DNA of 64,000 nucleotides from Sipunculus nudus (taxonomy: Eukaryota > Annelida > Sipuncula > Golfingiida > Sipunculidae): positions 18,392,058-18,456,057 of the forward strand of contig CM049310.1 of NCBI GenBank assembly GCA_026874595.1, given 5' to 3'. Positions 36,284 through 48,487 of this stretch are shown piece after piece; position 1 is the first letter of the stretch; each line of letters opens with the position of its first letter. Made by a program: the position numbers and the translations under genes. A model generated the notes under the pieces. It worked only from the letters and a program-made list of their open reading frames with translations, did no database searches and was not told where the DNA came from.

Positions 36284-37909
36284 ACATAATCTTTAATGCT
36301 TAATATGCCTCAAATGAGATCAGCTTATGTACGGAGTAAATTAGGAATCTTTATATATTGATTACTGACTAGATCAAATAAAGAATTAAAATGAAAAACT
36401 GAGGTTGTACGGTCATTTAAAGCCCGGCTTACATTTTGAAAAATAAATTATATGACATTAAATCAGGACGACATCGCAGAGTGATGACTTGGTTGTGTAC
36501 AAGTATAGTCACAATATCTTCACAGAAACTGGGAGGTTTATGAGACCGACTCCATGAACGGCTTTGCAATGAATATAATGTTATAGAAAATGAGCAGCAT
36601 TTCCAATTCAGGTGTAATTATATAATCAACATTTCTAAACGCCTCGCATGTCACAGGCTCACAGCTATAGCCAACTCTCGAGTACAGTCATGATATGTAT
36701 ACTCTGTGAACTATTCATTCGTATTGTTGCACTTTGTGACTTGATGAAAATAATTGCACATAAAAGTCCTGATATGATGGACCTTGACTTGAGTTATATA
36801 TGTTGTTTTGTTTGCTGTGGTCCCGGCGGACTTTACTCAGTAAAGTATTATAATTACTTTTATATCTAAACAATAATAGGCACGTGATGCACAAAAATGA
36901 AGACACATGATAGCTGGTCCTTGTTTGTGACCTAAATGTGACTATACATCCGTGAAGGCTATGAACAGTTAGAATGAATGTTTAATGTACGAAAGAACAC
37001 GACACGATCATATACATATGATATAAAAGACATATTATTCCAGATTATAGCCTAGCTATATCCTGACCCATTTTTCCACATTTGTAGCCTACAACACGCA
37101 CAGACATGTGATGTCATCATTACAATATCCACCATCAACAAGAAGCTTACCAACAGTTAAATGAGAATAGTTTTTTTACAATAAGCGATGTTATTGCAAG
37201 CGCCTGGCCTACAGGTCATGTAACCGTGAAATGGCATTGTTTTTACATTTATTTTTAGGTCTAGTGACAATGAGTTTGAACAATCATTCACTAAGAGAGC
37301 GGCCGACTCGTTGAACATATCTCCATTAAGAATTAAGGGTAAGCTTATTCACAGTTTTTGGGGTAATTTTGAATTAAACAGTCAAAGTGAAGAATTGTGG
37401 AGCACTTTCTTTTGAATATATACAGAATTCCACTAATGTAAGTTCCAATTCCTGTAAACGCCTGAAACCTTTGGACCTTGATCTACCATGCATGCACTAG
37501 CGATAGAATTTGGGGTTAATTCCGCTGATTAGTTTGTCAAGAAAATTCATGAATTATTTTATGTTAAAGGTGGTAAATATTATTGGAATTAAAACATATC
37601 TATTATATATAGAGTAAGGAGGAAATACGTTACCATTCCCACCATATGCCACACGTTTAACTGATATACTATACAGACAGTTATTGTCTATTTGTCAAAT
37701 CTTTTCAAGAAAACAACATTCAAATGGCATTTGAATTGAGGTAATTAATTGATATTTTATAAAAATTACTTTTAAAATAGAATTGAGTCTTGTGCGTAAT
37801 CTCTGATTCTTTTTTTCTAAGCGCGAAAAATAAATTACAATTAAAAACTGTTTTTTTTTTCTTCGAGCATATTACTATATAAAAAAATAACTTGGTTCCT
37901 TTTTATTTC
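36284..37909. other. Intergenic DNA, no gene recognised
   Basis: AT-rich unique-looking sequence between the Steamer-like element and element E3. Short open frames have no recognisable domains. Confidence 0.5.
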
Positions 37910-39408
37910 AGCTGACTATAAGTCTTCTGAGCTAAAGTCATGGTCCATTGTCCATCGTCCGTCCCTCTGTCCGTCCGTTAGACTTGCACGTTTTGAAACC
38001 ATTAGACAGACGAATCCAAAATTTGGCACACTATAATAAAAGTCCCAAAAATCTTCTACCAAACCGAAAACTGGGTCACTGCGACTTTGTTTCTTCGAGA
38101 AATTAAGGCAAACCCTCAAATTTCCATTAAAACCTATTATCACACTTCAGGACTACATAATATTAAAACCACTTAAAATATTTACTAACTTAACATGAAC
38201 AGGTTTGAAGCTAGAGACTTTTTTCCCCAAGTACAGTAAAACCTCGCTGTGTCGAAGTCGAAGGGACTGGTGAATTTACCTCGAGATAACCGATATTCAT
38301 TATATTCAACATTCTTCATGCAGCCTTAATTATTATCGATAAATACTGCACATGTATCGAGCCTATATAATATATTTCTAATAAATCTTTGAGTGAAAGA
38401 ACATCACAAATTTTATAATAAATTTATTAATTAATAATAATAAAAGGACATAAGCACTACAAATTAGGATCAGGAATAGGATTATCAAAAAATTGAAATA
38501 AGAGCACATACATCTAATAAAGCACATAGATCATCAAATGATTAGCTCAGATCATTTCAGTTCAACACATTTCAACATATTTAAAAGGCAGTAATAGTCC
38601 TTTGAATAACACGAGCACGCTCCTGGTCAGCAACAAAGTTCTCAATTACCACCTGATTACTGACAGGAATTTGAAGCAGTCATCCGCGGCCACGCTCTCA
38701 GACGACTGTAGCTGCTCAGACAGCTGCAGCAGCTTGCGGCACATCTCACGAGCCCCTCTAATTGATTCCATCATGTTTGCTTTATTAATAACTTAATTCT
38801 CCTTTCGAATGAATGCTTTGTCGGCGACAGAAGAATGGCATGATTATGAGTGACTTATTGACAAAACAAGTAAACAACGGACCAGATGTGTTAACTAACG
38901 CGCTTGATGTGAGTATTAATTGTGTAATTGGTCATCACGGCTATATATAGGTATGATTGTTGGAGCGTTAACACGCAGCTGTTATCCAAACAAAGCGGCA
39001 TGACCTCTAGTCGAGCGTGAGAGCCATCGCGCTTGATGAATAAAAAAATTGCCTGTATTAATAACTTGTCCCACATGCGGCGTATTTTCCTTTGTTCTAA
39101 CTATACGATTAAATCTGCTTGCATCACAGGGTAATTCTTGCATCACAGGGTCATGCAAAGTGACCATGCAAGGGAAGGTGCATGGCGACTTTTCAAATAT
39201 AGCAAAGAACTGGTGCGTACCCAAAACAAATGACCCATGGGTCATGACGCTCAGCTGACTGGGAAGAGATTTGCAAAAGGAAATGTTATCATCAGAATGG
39301 TAGTATATACCCATTCAACTGAAGCATCAAACAGATTAACCAACAGGCCAAGATTGTGTCTGTATTTATATATTTAAAAAATAGAGAAAAAATGCGTAAA
39401 CTTTAAAA

Positions 39409-40713
39409 ACTAGAATACGGGTTGTCAACAAGTGACTACGTGTGTCCGCCAAAACAGAGTGAAATGGGTGAAGTGAGGCATGGATTGAGTGGCAAAGGGA
39501 AATAAAGTGAGGTGTGTTGCATATTAGCATGGATGTCTGCAGCCTAAATGTGTATGTAGGTTGTGCCAACTACCACAAATCCAGACAGCTGTCCAAGTTG
39601 TATACATATGCAAAATTTTAGGCAGAAAAGTCAAACAACTACATGTATATGAGTGATTTTAGCCCACGGCAGACAAACAGACAGATGCTGTGCGAAAATG
39701 GTTGCAGGTGGCCCCTCAAGTTTTGTGTATGATAAAGACCTATGTGAGATCTAAACACATGCACAATTTTGGCCCAATCGGTCAAATGGTTCCCGAGATA
39801 TGAGCTTGGATGTCTGCAGCGTAAACTAGAATGTAGGTGGAGCCACCTGTCATAAAATCAAGAAAGCTGTCCTGGATGTATAAACCGAAAAACCTTTATA
39901 CAGTTATGTCAAACAACTACAGAGATGAGTGATTTAAGCCCACGGCAGACAAACAGACAGATCCTGTGCAAAAATGATTGCAGGTGGCCCCTCTAGTTTT
40001 GTGTATGATTAAGACCTATGTGAGATCTATAGACATGCAAAATTTTGGCCCAATCAGGCAAACGGTTCCCGAGATATGAGCTTGGATGTCTGCAGCGTAA
40101 ACTAGAATGTAGGTGGAGCCACCTGTCATAAAATCAAGAAAGCTGTCCAGGATGTATAAAACTGCAAAATTTTAGGCAGATATGTTAAACCACTGCCGAG
40201 ATATGAGTGATATTATCCCACGGCAGACAAACAGACGGACGCTGTGCAAAAATGGTTGCAGGTGGCGCCACCAGTTTTGCGTATGAGAAAGAGCTATGTG
40301 AGATCTATACACATGCAAAATTTTGTCCTGATCGGTCAAACGGTTCGCGAGATATGAGCTTGGATGTCTGCAGCGTGAACGTGAATGTAGGTGGTGCCAC
40401 CTATCAAAAATCAAGAAAGCTATCCAGGATGTAAAACCGAAAAACCTTTAGACAGTTATGTCAAACAACTACAGAGATGAGTGATTAAAGCCCACGGCAG
40501 ACAAACAGACAGACCCTGTGCAAAAATGGTTGCAGGTGGCCCCTCAAGTTTTGTGTAACCCTCAAGTTACCCGATAATTGGGGTAAGTTTCGGAAAAATT
40601 ATTCCAGTAATCTCAGAGGAGCTCTCCGGAAACGAACGCCGCCGCGGCAGCGGAGGAGGCGGCGGCGGAACCCCGTCAAAAACATAGTATCCGCGAAACT
40701 TCGTTTTGGCGGA
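39409..40713 (-). mobile_element. HINE-like element D
   Basis: Minus-strand copy: ACTAG (39409-39413), hairpin GTTGTCA-ACAAG-TGACTAC (39421-39439), GTCCGCCAAAAC, then core units of about 280 bp (GAGATATGAGCTTGGATGTCTGCAGCG anchors near 39790, 40070 and 40346). It ends ATAGTATCCGC...TTCGTTTTGGCGGA at 40713. Only some units keep a perfect GGTGGCGCCACC. Non-coding. Confidence 0.78.
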
Positions 40714-40721
40714 TACAAAAA

Positions 40722-41650
40722 TACCAGTCTGCAGAAACTAATAAAAACACTTAATGGTCAATATCCATGCGAAGAATCATGCTGATCTCTGCATCAGTTG
40801 TTCAGATACTTGAGCTTTTGTATCAAATTTTCCATTATTCTGAGGGATACTTCGGAGTCCTATAGCTTGAAGGATATGGGTAACAGAGACCTAATTTCAG
40901 GTTTCCACGGGCACTTTTCATGGGCCTCCTTGCATGACAAGAATGAAGATTCAAGGTCCAGTTGTTACAATTTGTGCCACGTTAACAGATGACAGCATCC
41001 TTAAAGGTCTAAAAAATAGAGAAAAAAATTCGATAAATTGAATAAAATATAGGTGGCACCACAAGTCTGCAGAAACAGATGAAACACTCCATTATCAATA
41101 TCCATGCAAACAATTATGGTGATCTCTGCATTAGATGTTTAGATACTTCAGCTTTTGTATCAAATTTTCCATTATTCTGAGGGATACTTCGGAGTCCTAT
41201 AGCTTGAAGGATATGGGAAACAGAGACCTAAGTTCAGGTTTCCACAGACACTTTTCATGGGCTTCCTTGCATGACAAGAATGAAGATTTGTGCTCTGTTA
41301 ACAGATGTTCACATTTTTAAAGGTCTCAAAAATAATGAAAACAATTCGTAAAAAAATGAAAAATACAGGTGGCGCCACCAGTCTGCAGGAACTGATGGAA
41401 CATCTCATGATCAATATGTATGCCAAAAATCATGACCATCAGTGATGTAGTTAATGAGATATTGAAGTTTTTGTATGAAATTTTTGACGATTCTGGGGGA
41501 TACTTTGGGGCCCCATAGCTCGAAGGATATGGGTAACAGAGACCTAATTTCTGGTTTCCAAGGAGATTTTACATCGACCACTCAGAATCCCAAGTTACAA
41601 GATTCTAGGTCCAGCGGTTACGATTTGTGCCTGGTTAACGGACAGACAGA
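40722..41650 (-). repeat. E-family core: three about 330-bp tandem units
   Basis: GCTTGAAGGATATGGG or GCTCGAAGGATATGGG anchors at about 40866, 41203 and 41518. Units start near AGTCTGCAG(A/G)AAC at 40727, 41060 and 41382. The second and third are preceded by GGTGGC(A/G)CCAC. Same family as in E2. Confidence 0.85.
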
Positions 41651-41769
41651 CGGACGGACGCCGGACAAAGAGTGATCGCGATAGCTCAGATGACTTTCAG
41701 TCAGCTGAGCTAAAAAAAATGACACGCGTGACCTTCGACCAAGGAGGCGGGGCATGTGGGACAAATCAG

Positions 41770-41912
41770 TTATAGCCCAATGAAATGTAAAGCAAGCCAT
41801 GAGATTTCCTTGGCTTGTGTCAATCATGGCAGGCTCGCCTAAACGGCTCGCCTGCCATGTGACACAAGCCTAGCAAACCTCACGGCTTGCATTACATACC
41901 ATTGGGCTATAA
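41770..41912. repeat. Long inverted repeat (foldback)
   Basis: Arms 41770-41833 and 41851-41912 are reverse complements with a few mismatches (TTATAGCCCAATG...GGCAGG against CCTGCC...CATTGGGCTATAA) around a 17-bp GC-rich centre. Located inside the pogo-like element, just right of E4. Palindromic MITE-like. Confidence 0.8.
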
Positions 41913-42915
41913 TCAATACGTATAACTGCCATATGGTGCCCACGGCCCAATCAAAATAGACGGGTCGTGCACAACTGTTATCCAAACGGTCAAGCGACGT
42001 GACTTCGAGTTAAGCGATAGAAATACTACCTGGGGACCAACAAAACGCTTCGACACATCCGAGCTCGATACAAAAGCAGTTAACTTAGTAAGGTTTTAAC
42101 TGTTTTTTGCAGGGACTCCACATTCGACTTCGACACAATCGGGAATTCGACTTAACCGAGTTCGACACAACGATCGAGGTTTCACTGTATATAACTAATT
42201 AAGAGTTAATCGTATACCAAAAATGAGATCTGAATTTTGTGATGAGATCTTAGATTTTGCCCAAATTTGACCATGGCAGATTTTTTTTCCCTGTGTGTAC
42301 TGTTGATTTTATTTTCACAGCATGTAAACATAAGTATTTTATCTGTTTAAATCTGAAATTTGAAAATAAAAGGTTAAAAAATTAGGCGAGTTATTCAATT
42401 TTTTCTTGAGGCTCTTTTGCAGTGGCATCAATTTATCTTCAACATATCAAATGTATATCAATTAAATATAAGGTTTTAAAAAGTAAAGTATCAGGGGCGT
42501 AGCCAGGATTGAGGGAGGGGAGGGGGCCATGATCAGTGGCGGATCCAGAATTTCGAAAACGGGGGGGGGGCACTAATATGCATGTATGGGTACTATGAAA
42601 ACTGTTATATATAAGTGTATATGTATATATATTTATTATTATTATTATGATTACTATACGTTATATATTTTAGTGTATGAAAATATATATTTTCTTTTTT
42701 TCAAGTATGAACCATAGTTTATTAAGGTTAGTTTTAGGTACATGGGGAGGGTATGGGAGAGGGTATCCCCCCCCCCCCCCGTATTGGGAATATGCAATGT
42801 AAAGAGCACATTTTGAGGCAATGTTTACAAAAAAATGAGGATTTACTCTTCCCGTAAAATCTGTTCCCTCATGTCATTGCCTAAGTAGTCAAACTGTAGA
42901 CAGCTTCAATATCTA

Positions 42916-42935
42916 ATATATATATATATATATAT
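42916..42935. repeat. (TA)n microsatellite
   Basis: Ten TA units. Confidence 0.9.
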
Positions 42936-43454
42936 TTCTTCAGAATTAGGATATAAAATTTCAATCGTTTTCAACATGTTAAAGTCAATGGCGCAAATGC
43001 GCATTTACTTTTATAACTTGCAAGATATTATCTTTTAAATGTAATCTCGGAGTGAAATAACTGATATGTTTAATTTTGTTAAACGAAATTTTACCGGGAT
43101 CCCTGGTCTCGACAGCACACAGGACTCCTAAGAGCACAGATCGAGAGTAAGGTATTAACAGAGGATCGAGCCATGAGATTGTCCACGGTCAACCCCAACT
43201 AGGGCCTGGTGCTCTGCAGTCGTTCTGCAGCTGTTCATAAATATCCTCATCCTCAACTAATGAATTTGCAGAGTAATAAACGGCAGATAACTTAAAAAAA
43301 AATCTAATTGCTAATTAATATAAAGAAATATGAAAAAAACGAAAATTAACCACGAAAATTGGGAAATGGATAAAATGAGAGATATTGCAGCTCAACAGGG
43401 GGCCGCGCGCCGAAGGCGCCCTCTCCTGATCCCCTTCTGATAGCAAATGCCATT

Positions 43455-43493
43455 TAATGCATATATGTATATGTGTATATATATGTGTGTATA

Positions 43494-43558
<65 letters not shown>
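43455..43558. repeat. (TA)n / TATG microsatellite
   Basis: Interrupted TATG repeats passing into about 30 uninterrupted TA units. Confidence 0.95.
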
Positions 43559-43561
<3 letters not shown>

Positions 43562-43785
43562 TTTAAGAGTAAGTGAAATTCCGAAAGGACGGCGAGACTG
43601 GATGCAACCGGGGGCGGGGGGGGGGGGGGCCATGGCCCCCTGCGGCCCACCTCTGGCTACGCCCCTGAGTATATGTTAATTCTAAACCATTTAGATATAA
43701 ATATTTCATAGTAAACTCATTAATGGAACCAAAGTCTATGTATTTATATATTTTATTTGAAATATATAAATATTATTTTCTGAAT

Positions 43786-43882
43786 AGTGGGGGGGGGGAT
43801 GATTAAATTGACCATTCCACCTTGCCAAAAAGTGGGGGGGGTATATACCCCCCCCCCCCCATCCCCCCTATATTGACGCCCC
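43786..43882. repeat. G/C-homopolymer fragment of a TIR element
   Basis: Runs of G and C around TATA, ending CCTATATTGACGCCCCTG, resemble one end of the same class of transposon as 42492-43667. No partner end found. Confidence 0.45.
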
Positions 43883-44870
43883 TGCTCTTTTGTAGTCACT
43901 TGCTTCGTCCAAATGCAGGTAGGCCACTTCTGGTCACTGGAAGTCAACTGTGCCAGGTTTCCTGATTTGTTACAGGTCACTGGGGAGATCCCCTGCTGTG
44001 ACAGACGTACAATTATTTTCATATCAATTAACACCCCACTCCCAACCCTCCCCACCAAGTGTAATGCAGTAATTGTTAACACTATTGTTTGCGCTGTATT
44101 TCCTTAATCGTAATGCTGCTTCCACTCCAATATACAAAACTTTTCTTGAAATAAGTAATTTAGGGAGTAATCTAGAAGATGCAATGTTGTGTTAATGTAG
44201 TATTTAAAAAATCAATTTTCAATAAAAATATAATTAAACCCATCAGTATGTATAAATTTATTTTAAAAAATGAAGCAAATAATGAATAAATATTATCAGC
44301 TTTGTTTGTCTGACAGTATGTGTGTTCTTTTTTAAATATTAAGTAATGGTGAATGAACAATGAAGCATTGTTGAATTAAGTGAAAATCATATGTATACAC
44401 TTAAACAATACAGATATGTTGTAACTCCCATTAATCTACCCGCCCTCCACCACCACCACCACCAAGTTCTTGCACCTGTGGATTGGGGACATTAGTTATA
44501 TTTCAACTGTATATATTTTATAAAATAAAAAATACATATATTTAATAATATATATTATAAAATATGAATCCCATTGAACAAATGTGTAAACAACTGAACT
44601 GTCAACAAATTATCAAAAAGCCAACCAATGAACATGGCAATATAATCTACATCTATGGTTCACAAACTTTTCTCATGCTTCAATGCATGGATTGGTCACA
44701 AAGTATTATTTTCAACAATTTCTTACTCATCAATACAAACATATCATGATAACCAGCCATGACCTATATTACCTTTTCCACTTAGCGGACTTTATCTCCA
44801 TTTGATATTATTTTAAATTTTAACCTTCAATTTCAACTTCAGCTGAGCAGATCGAGTGACCCATGGGCCA

Positions 44871-46703
44871 TCATTTTTTTCATTGATCTAGCCTTAAATT
44901 AAAGGTTTTTTTCGCGCTTTCTACTTTTTATCCGTATCCCCCCCCCCCCCCCCCCCCCGCGGATAGTGCGGCTCTGATATTCCATTCACCGCAATCTGTC
45001 GCTGACCAATGTCCGAATCCAATCAATCCAGCTGGACACAGTTGAGTGATTGACACGTTGATCATCCCCTACATTTCGTTCTTTTGTTGTACCTTGAATT
45101 TGCATGCAAACATTCCATGGGTCTTGAACATGCTCGCCGCTGCCCGGCGATCGATAGAGGTACCGTAGGCCTACTTAGCCTATTTTAACATGTGAAGTTT
45201 CAACAGGGTTATGCACTATGTAATCGATAGATCTCGGCCTCAGTGAAAATCACCAACACACTGACAACATCTGAAAGGTGAGAGAGGTGTCATGACATAG
45301 GCCTACACGTGTTTGTGTGTTGCTGGTGTAAATTAGGCTAATTGATGCGGAGAACCTTGTCCATTTTTACAATTGCAGGCCGTGGGGAACACGTGGGAGG
45401 GTTTCGCTGAAGAGTAAGTTATTATTTTTTTTTATTTCAAGTTGTTTATGTAATATTGATACCGGTACCGTATGGTGACATTATCATATATAAAACCAAT
45501 TTAAATCGTCAGTACATGGAGGCCTACCAGTCTTAGTTCCTCACGAAGATGTATACATTCCACGTTTATACCGATGCTACAAAAAGACACCTATTTATTA
45601 ATGGCCTGTATAGGATTCGGTGCATGCATGGCTGTGGCTCCGTGACATAGCTGTGTTTATTTCAGGCTACGGACAAACATACTACTCAAGCCACGAGAGG
45701 GAGAAAACTGGATGTGACAGATACGCCCCTCCCCAATCCGAGCTTGTATATAATCGTGTGGTTCTGTACCAGGCAGGTTTATTATTGATCCATGCATCCG
45801 TTATTAACCTTAACTTCCTACACCGAATTTATGACTGATATCGATAAAACAGTTCTTATGAATAGTGAACCACCAGAAAACGTGTAACCATGATTGCTTG
45901 AACAGAAGCGAAGAACTGTGACCCATAAACCGAAGGAGGGGGCCCGGGGATACTTCATTTTCATATCAGTGTCTTTGTAAGTCACCATTTATAGACACTC
46001 CATTGGTATGTGCACAGTACACTTATACCTGTACATGTTGTTATCACATCACAAATATTTGGATGTCCACTTGAATATATCGGAGTTCTTTTATATCGGA
46101 GCTCTGTTTAGTTGATGGTTTGTCCTTCAGATGGCAGTGTGATCAGCCATGAGACATTTTGCACAGATGAGGCAGAACAGAGACAACAAGAATTCTGCTT
46201 TCCAAGGAATACAAGCCTCCGCCATTTTGGCGTTCACTTATTCAGCCCATATTCCCAGGTTCATTCGTGCATCAGTCATATAATAATTGTAAACATTCTT
46301 TGAGGGTGTTCCTGAATCCTGGTTACGTGCCGGATCCACAGGAAAATCTAATCGATTCTTCCTTGACCTATACCCGTTTTCATGAAATTCCTTATTATTT
46401 AGTGATTAACGTTGTAGACAAGCACACCACAAACACATACAAAATGTATTTGGCAGTAAATATGCCGTGGACACGTGATAGTCTCACTTGGTTATGTATC
46501 CTAGTTAATTTAATGTGTTGGAAAGTGGGTCTATGGTGATCCATCTTAATTCATCCCATTATAGTGTCTGTTTATTATATAACTGTAAAATGTGTAGATA
46601 TTTTGGCATAAACGTTAACCACCGATCATCTGATTTTGTTCATAAATTTTGTTTCCATGAAACAGCAAATTAGGTCTGCTTCCACATATTTAACTTTTAT
46701 ATA
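44871..46703. other. Region upstream of the nucleoside hydrolase gene
   Basis: No protein-coding gene recognised. A poly-C run lies at about 44938-44958. A GTAAGT splice-donor consensus at about 45412 follows a GC-richer stretch with CACGTG (about 45390-45396), so a non-coding first exon of the downstream gene could lie here. That is a guess from position and motif only. Confidence 0.3.
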
Positions 46704-47754
46704 CAGTGAACTCCCGCATGACGACCACCCCTTTAACACGACCGCCCCGCTAACACGACCACTTTTCTTGGTCCCAGAATTGTCAATTATAAATTATCAT
46801 ATAAACAACTTAGGTAACACGACCACCCCGCTATCACGACCAACGACCACCTTTGTTGGTCCCGACCTTCAGATGAACCCCCGTATCACGACCACTGGTC
46901 CGTAGCGACCGCGGCCCGTTGAGCAGATGACACGCACACCGCCCAGCTTAGACTGATATAATAGCCTGTAATTATTTAGCCGTATCACGACCACTGGCCC
47001 GTTGCGACCGGCCCGTTGAGGAGGTGACACGCTGATCGCCTTGCTTGAATTTTGATAATAGCTCGTGATTAATTGGCCGGGCACGTGGGAAGCCCTCTTC
47101 ATCTGCCCAGCCTTAGGCTTGTTCATAATTCCGCCGAATCTGTTAGACTATACGCATCAATAGATATGGTCCGTTACATTGTTTGTTGAGTACAGCTGTT
47201 AAATCAACATTTAACATACTGATCAAAAAGGAGTTTGGCAAACATAACTGACATCACACGCATACATTCAGGTGAGTGAAGTAAAACTATAACAAATCAC
47301 ATTTCAATGATCAAGCAGGAACCATATAAATAACACTTAAAATTTGATGTTTTCATTCTGTTCTCACTACGTGTTCGACATCAGACCATCTTCGTGTTAG
47401 GGCCAATGCTCTAAGAATGCTTCAACGCCAACAATTTCTTTAATTTGTGTTTATGTTTATTTTTATGTGAATAAATCTTTTGAATCATGATTATGTTTGT
47501 TAATTATTAAATTAAATATATTATTAAATAAATTAAATTAAAAATATAATATTAAATAAATGACATTAAAAATATTATTAAATAAATTTTAAATTAAACA
47601 GGGACAACAACTTAACATTTACTTCAAATACCCATATATTCGCCTGCTTTAATATTGGCAGACTAACTTACAAGCATCCCGCTAACACGACCACCCCGCT
47701 AACACGACCACATTGCCTGGTCCCGCAGGTGGTCGCGTTAGCGGGGTTTTACTG
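46704..47754. mobile_element. Pogo/Tigger-like non-autonomous element
   Basis: Left end TA|CAGTGAACTCCCGC and right end GCGGGGTTTTACTG|TA with TA duplications (46702-46703 and 47755-47756). Both ends carry subterminal repeats of CCGCTAACACGACCA and related words (at least six copies in direct and inverted orientation). The interior is AT-rich with no transposase. It lies about 190 bp upstream of the nucleoside hydrolase ATG. Confidence 0.75.
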
Positions 47755-47943
47755 TATTTTACGTAGATAACACACGTACTACCACATGTGCATGAATGTA
47801 GTGCACAATCCGTTAAATCTGTTTCCATCACACATCATGGGCAGACATTTTTTTTCACATTTCACGTACAACGCAGCCTTATAATATGTGTACCATATAA
47901 CACTGTGTTTATATGATATCATATATTATAGAAACTCTGCAGA

Positions 47944-48430
47944 ATGGCAAGCAGGCGGAAGTTGATTATCGACTGTGACACTGGGACAGATGACGCCCAG
48001 GCGATCCTCATGGCGCTAAACCAGCCAGAACTAGATGTGATCGCCATCACCTCTGTAGCCGGAAACGCATCCATTGACCATACAACCAAAAACATTCTCA
48101 GAATACTCGCACTGACGCAGCGAAAGGTGAGGTTTTGACAGTCTGCATAGTTTCAGTATAAGACGTTTAATTGAATCAGCATTGTTTAAGTCAAATGGTC
48201 TATATATTTTATAAATATTTGTAATTTAAAAGGTTTTACTACTCTCATACTGTATATATAACTGTGGCTCCACCAGCTAAAGATTGCGACCGGTATATGT
48301 ATATTTTTTGTTTGGTGGAATCTGTCTTAATAAAGACCAAGAAAAGCCGACACACGTACATTTGTGTATATTGTTTGTTCGTTTGAGTATATGTTCATTG
48401 CGGAAGTGAATTAATTACCTGTTATTAAAT

Positions 48431-48487
<57 letters not shown>

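Larger units (their letters stand above)
39225..41711 (-). mobile_element. Rolling-circle-like family E, copy E4, containing HINE D
   Basis: Minus orientation: the right-end signature AACAAATGACCCATGGGTCA with GCTCAGCTGAC is at 39225-39260. The left-end palindrome AGCTCAGATGACT/AGTCAGCTGAGCT is at 41683-41711, next to a GGACGGACG run. The core has three about 330-bp units. HINE D (39409-40713) is inserted in a core unit. Confidence 0.75.
38234..42187. mobile_element. Pogo/Tc1-like TIR element (TA target), interrupted by E4
   Basis: Left end TA|CAGTAAAACCTCG...GTGTCGAAGTCGAA and right end TTCGACACAACGATCGAGGTTTCACTG|TA are imperfect terminal inverted repeats with TA duplications (38232-38233 and 42188-42189), as in pogo/Tigger elements. 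No transposase survives. About 2.5 kb of the interior is the later insertion E4. The E1 copy gives a paralogous empty site for this insertion. Confidence 0.7.
42492..43667. mobile_element. TIR DNA transposon remnant, CAGGGGCGTAGCCAG ends
   Basis: Perfect 15-bp terminal inverted repeats, CAGGGGCGTAGCCAG at 42492 and CTGGCTACGCCCCTG ending at 43667, flanked by AGTAT on both sides (42487-42491 and 43668-43672). The interior is AT-rich with G-homopolymers and a long (TA)n at 43455-43558, and encodes nothing. The CAGGGGCG end resembles hAT-group elements, but the visible duplication is 5 bp rather than 8, so the superfamily is left open. Confidence 0.75.
37910..44870 (+). mobile_element. Rolling-circle-like family E, copy E3, split by later insertions
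   Basis: The left end AGCTGACTATAAGTCTTCTGAGCT (37910-37933) plus the CCGTCC run matches E1. After the pogo-like insertion (38234-42187) the E1-like sequence resumes ('TAATCGTATACCAAAAATGAGATC', 'CTGAAATTTGAAAATAAAAG', 'GAGGCTCTT'). A probable right end, CAGCTGAGCAGATCGAGTGACCCATGGGCC, lies at about 44840-44867. A second insertion (42492-43667) interrupts it. The far right half is too diverged to trace continuously, so the right boundary is tentative. Confidence 0.5.

Noticed and set aside
38891-39314. Minus-strand frames of 61 and 110 aa
   Set aside because: They cross the boundary between the pogo-like element and E4 and show no known domain.
45620-45838. A 72-aa frame as an upstream exon of the nucleoside hydrolase
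   Set aside because: The family's N-terminal calcium-binding motif already starts at residue 10 of the ATG at 47944, and the frame has no similarity to a known domain.
47164-47640. AT-rich stretch with AAATTAAAT repeats as a possible origin or matrix attachment region
   Set aside because: It lies inside the pogo-like element, and low complexity alone is not evidence of such a function.
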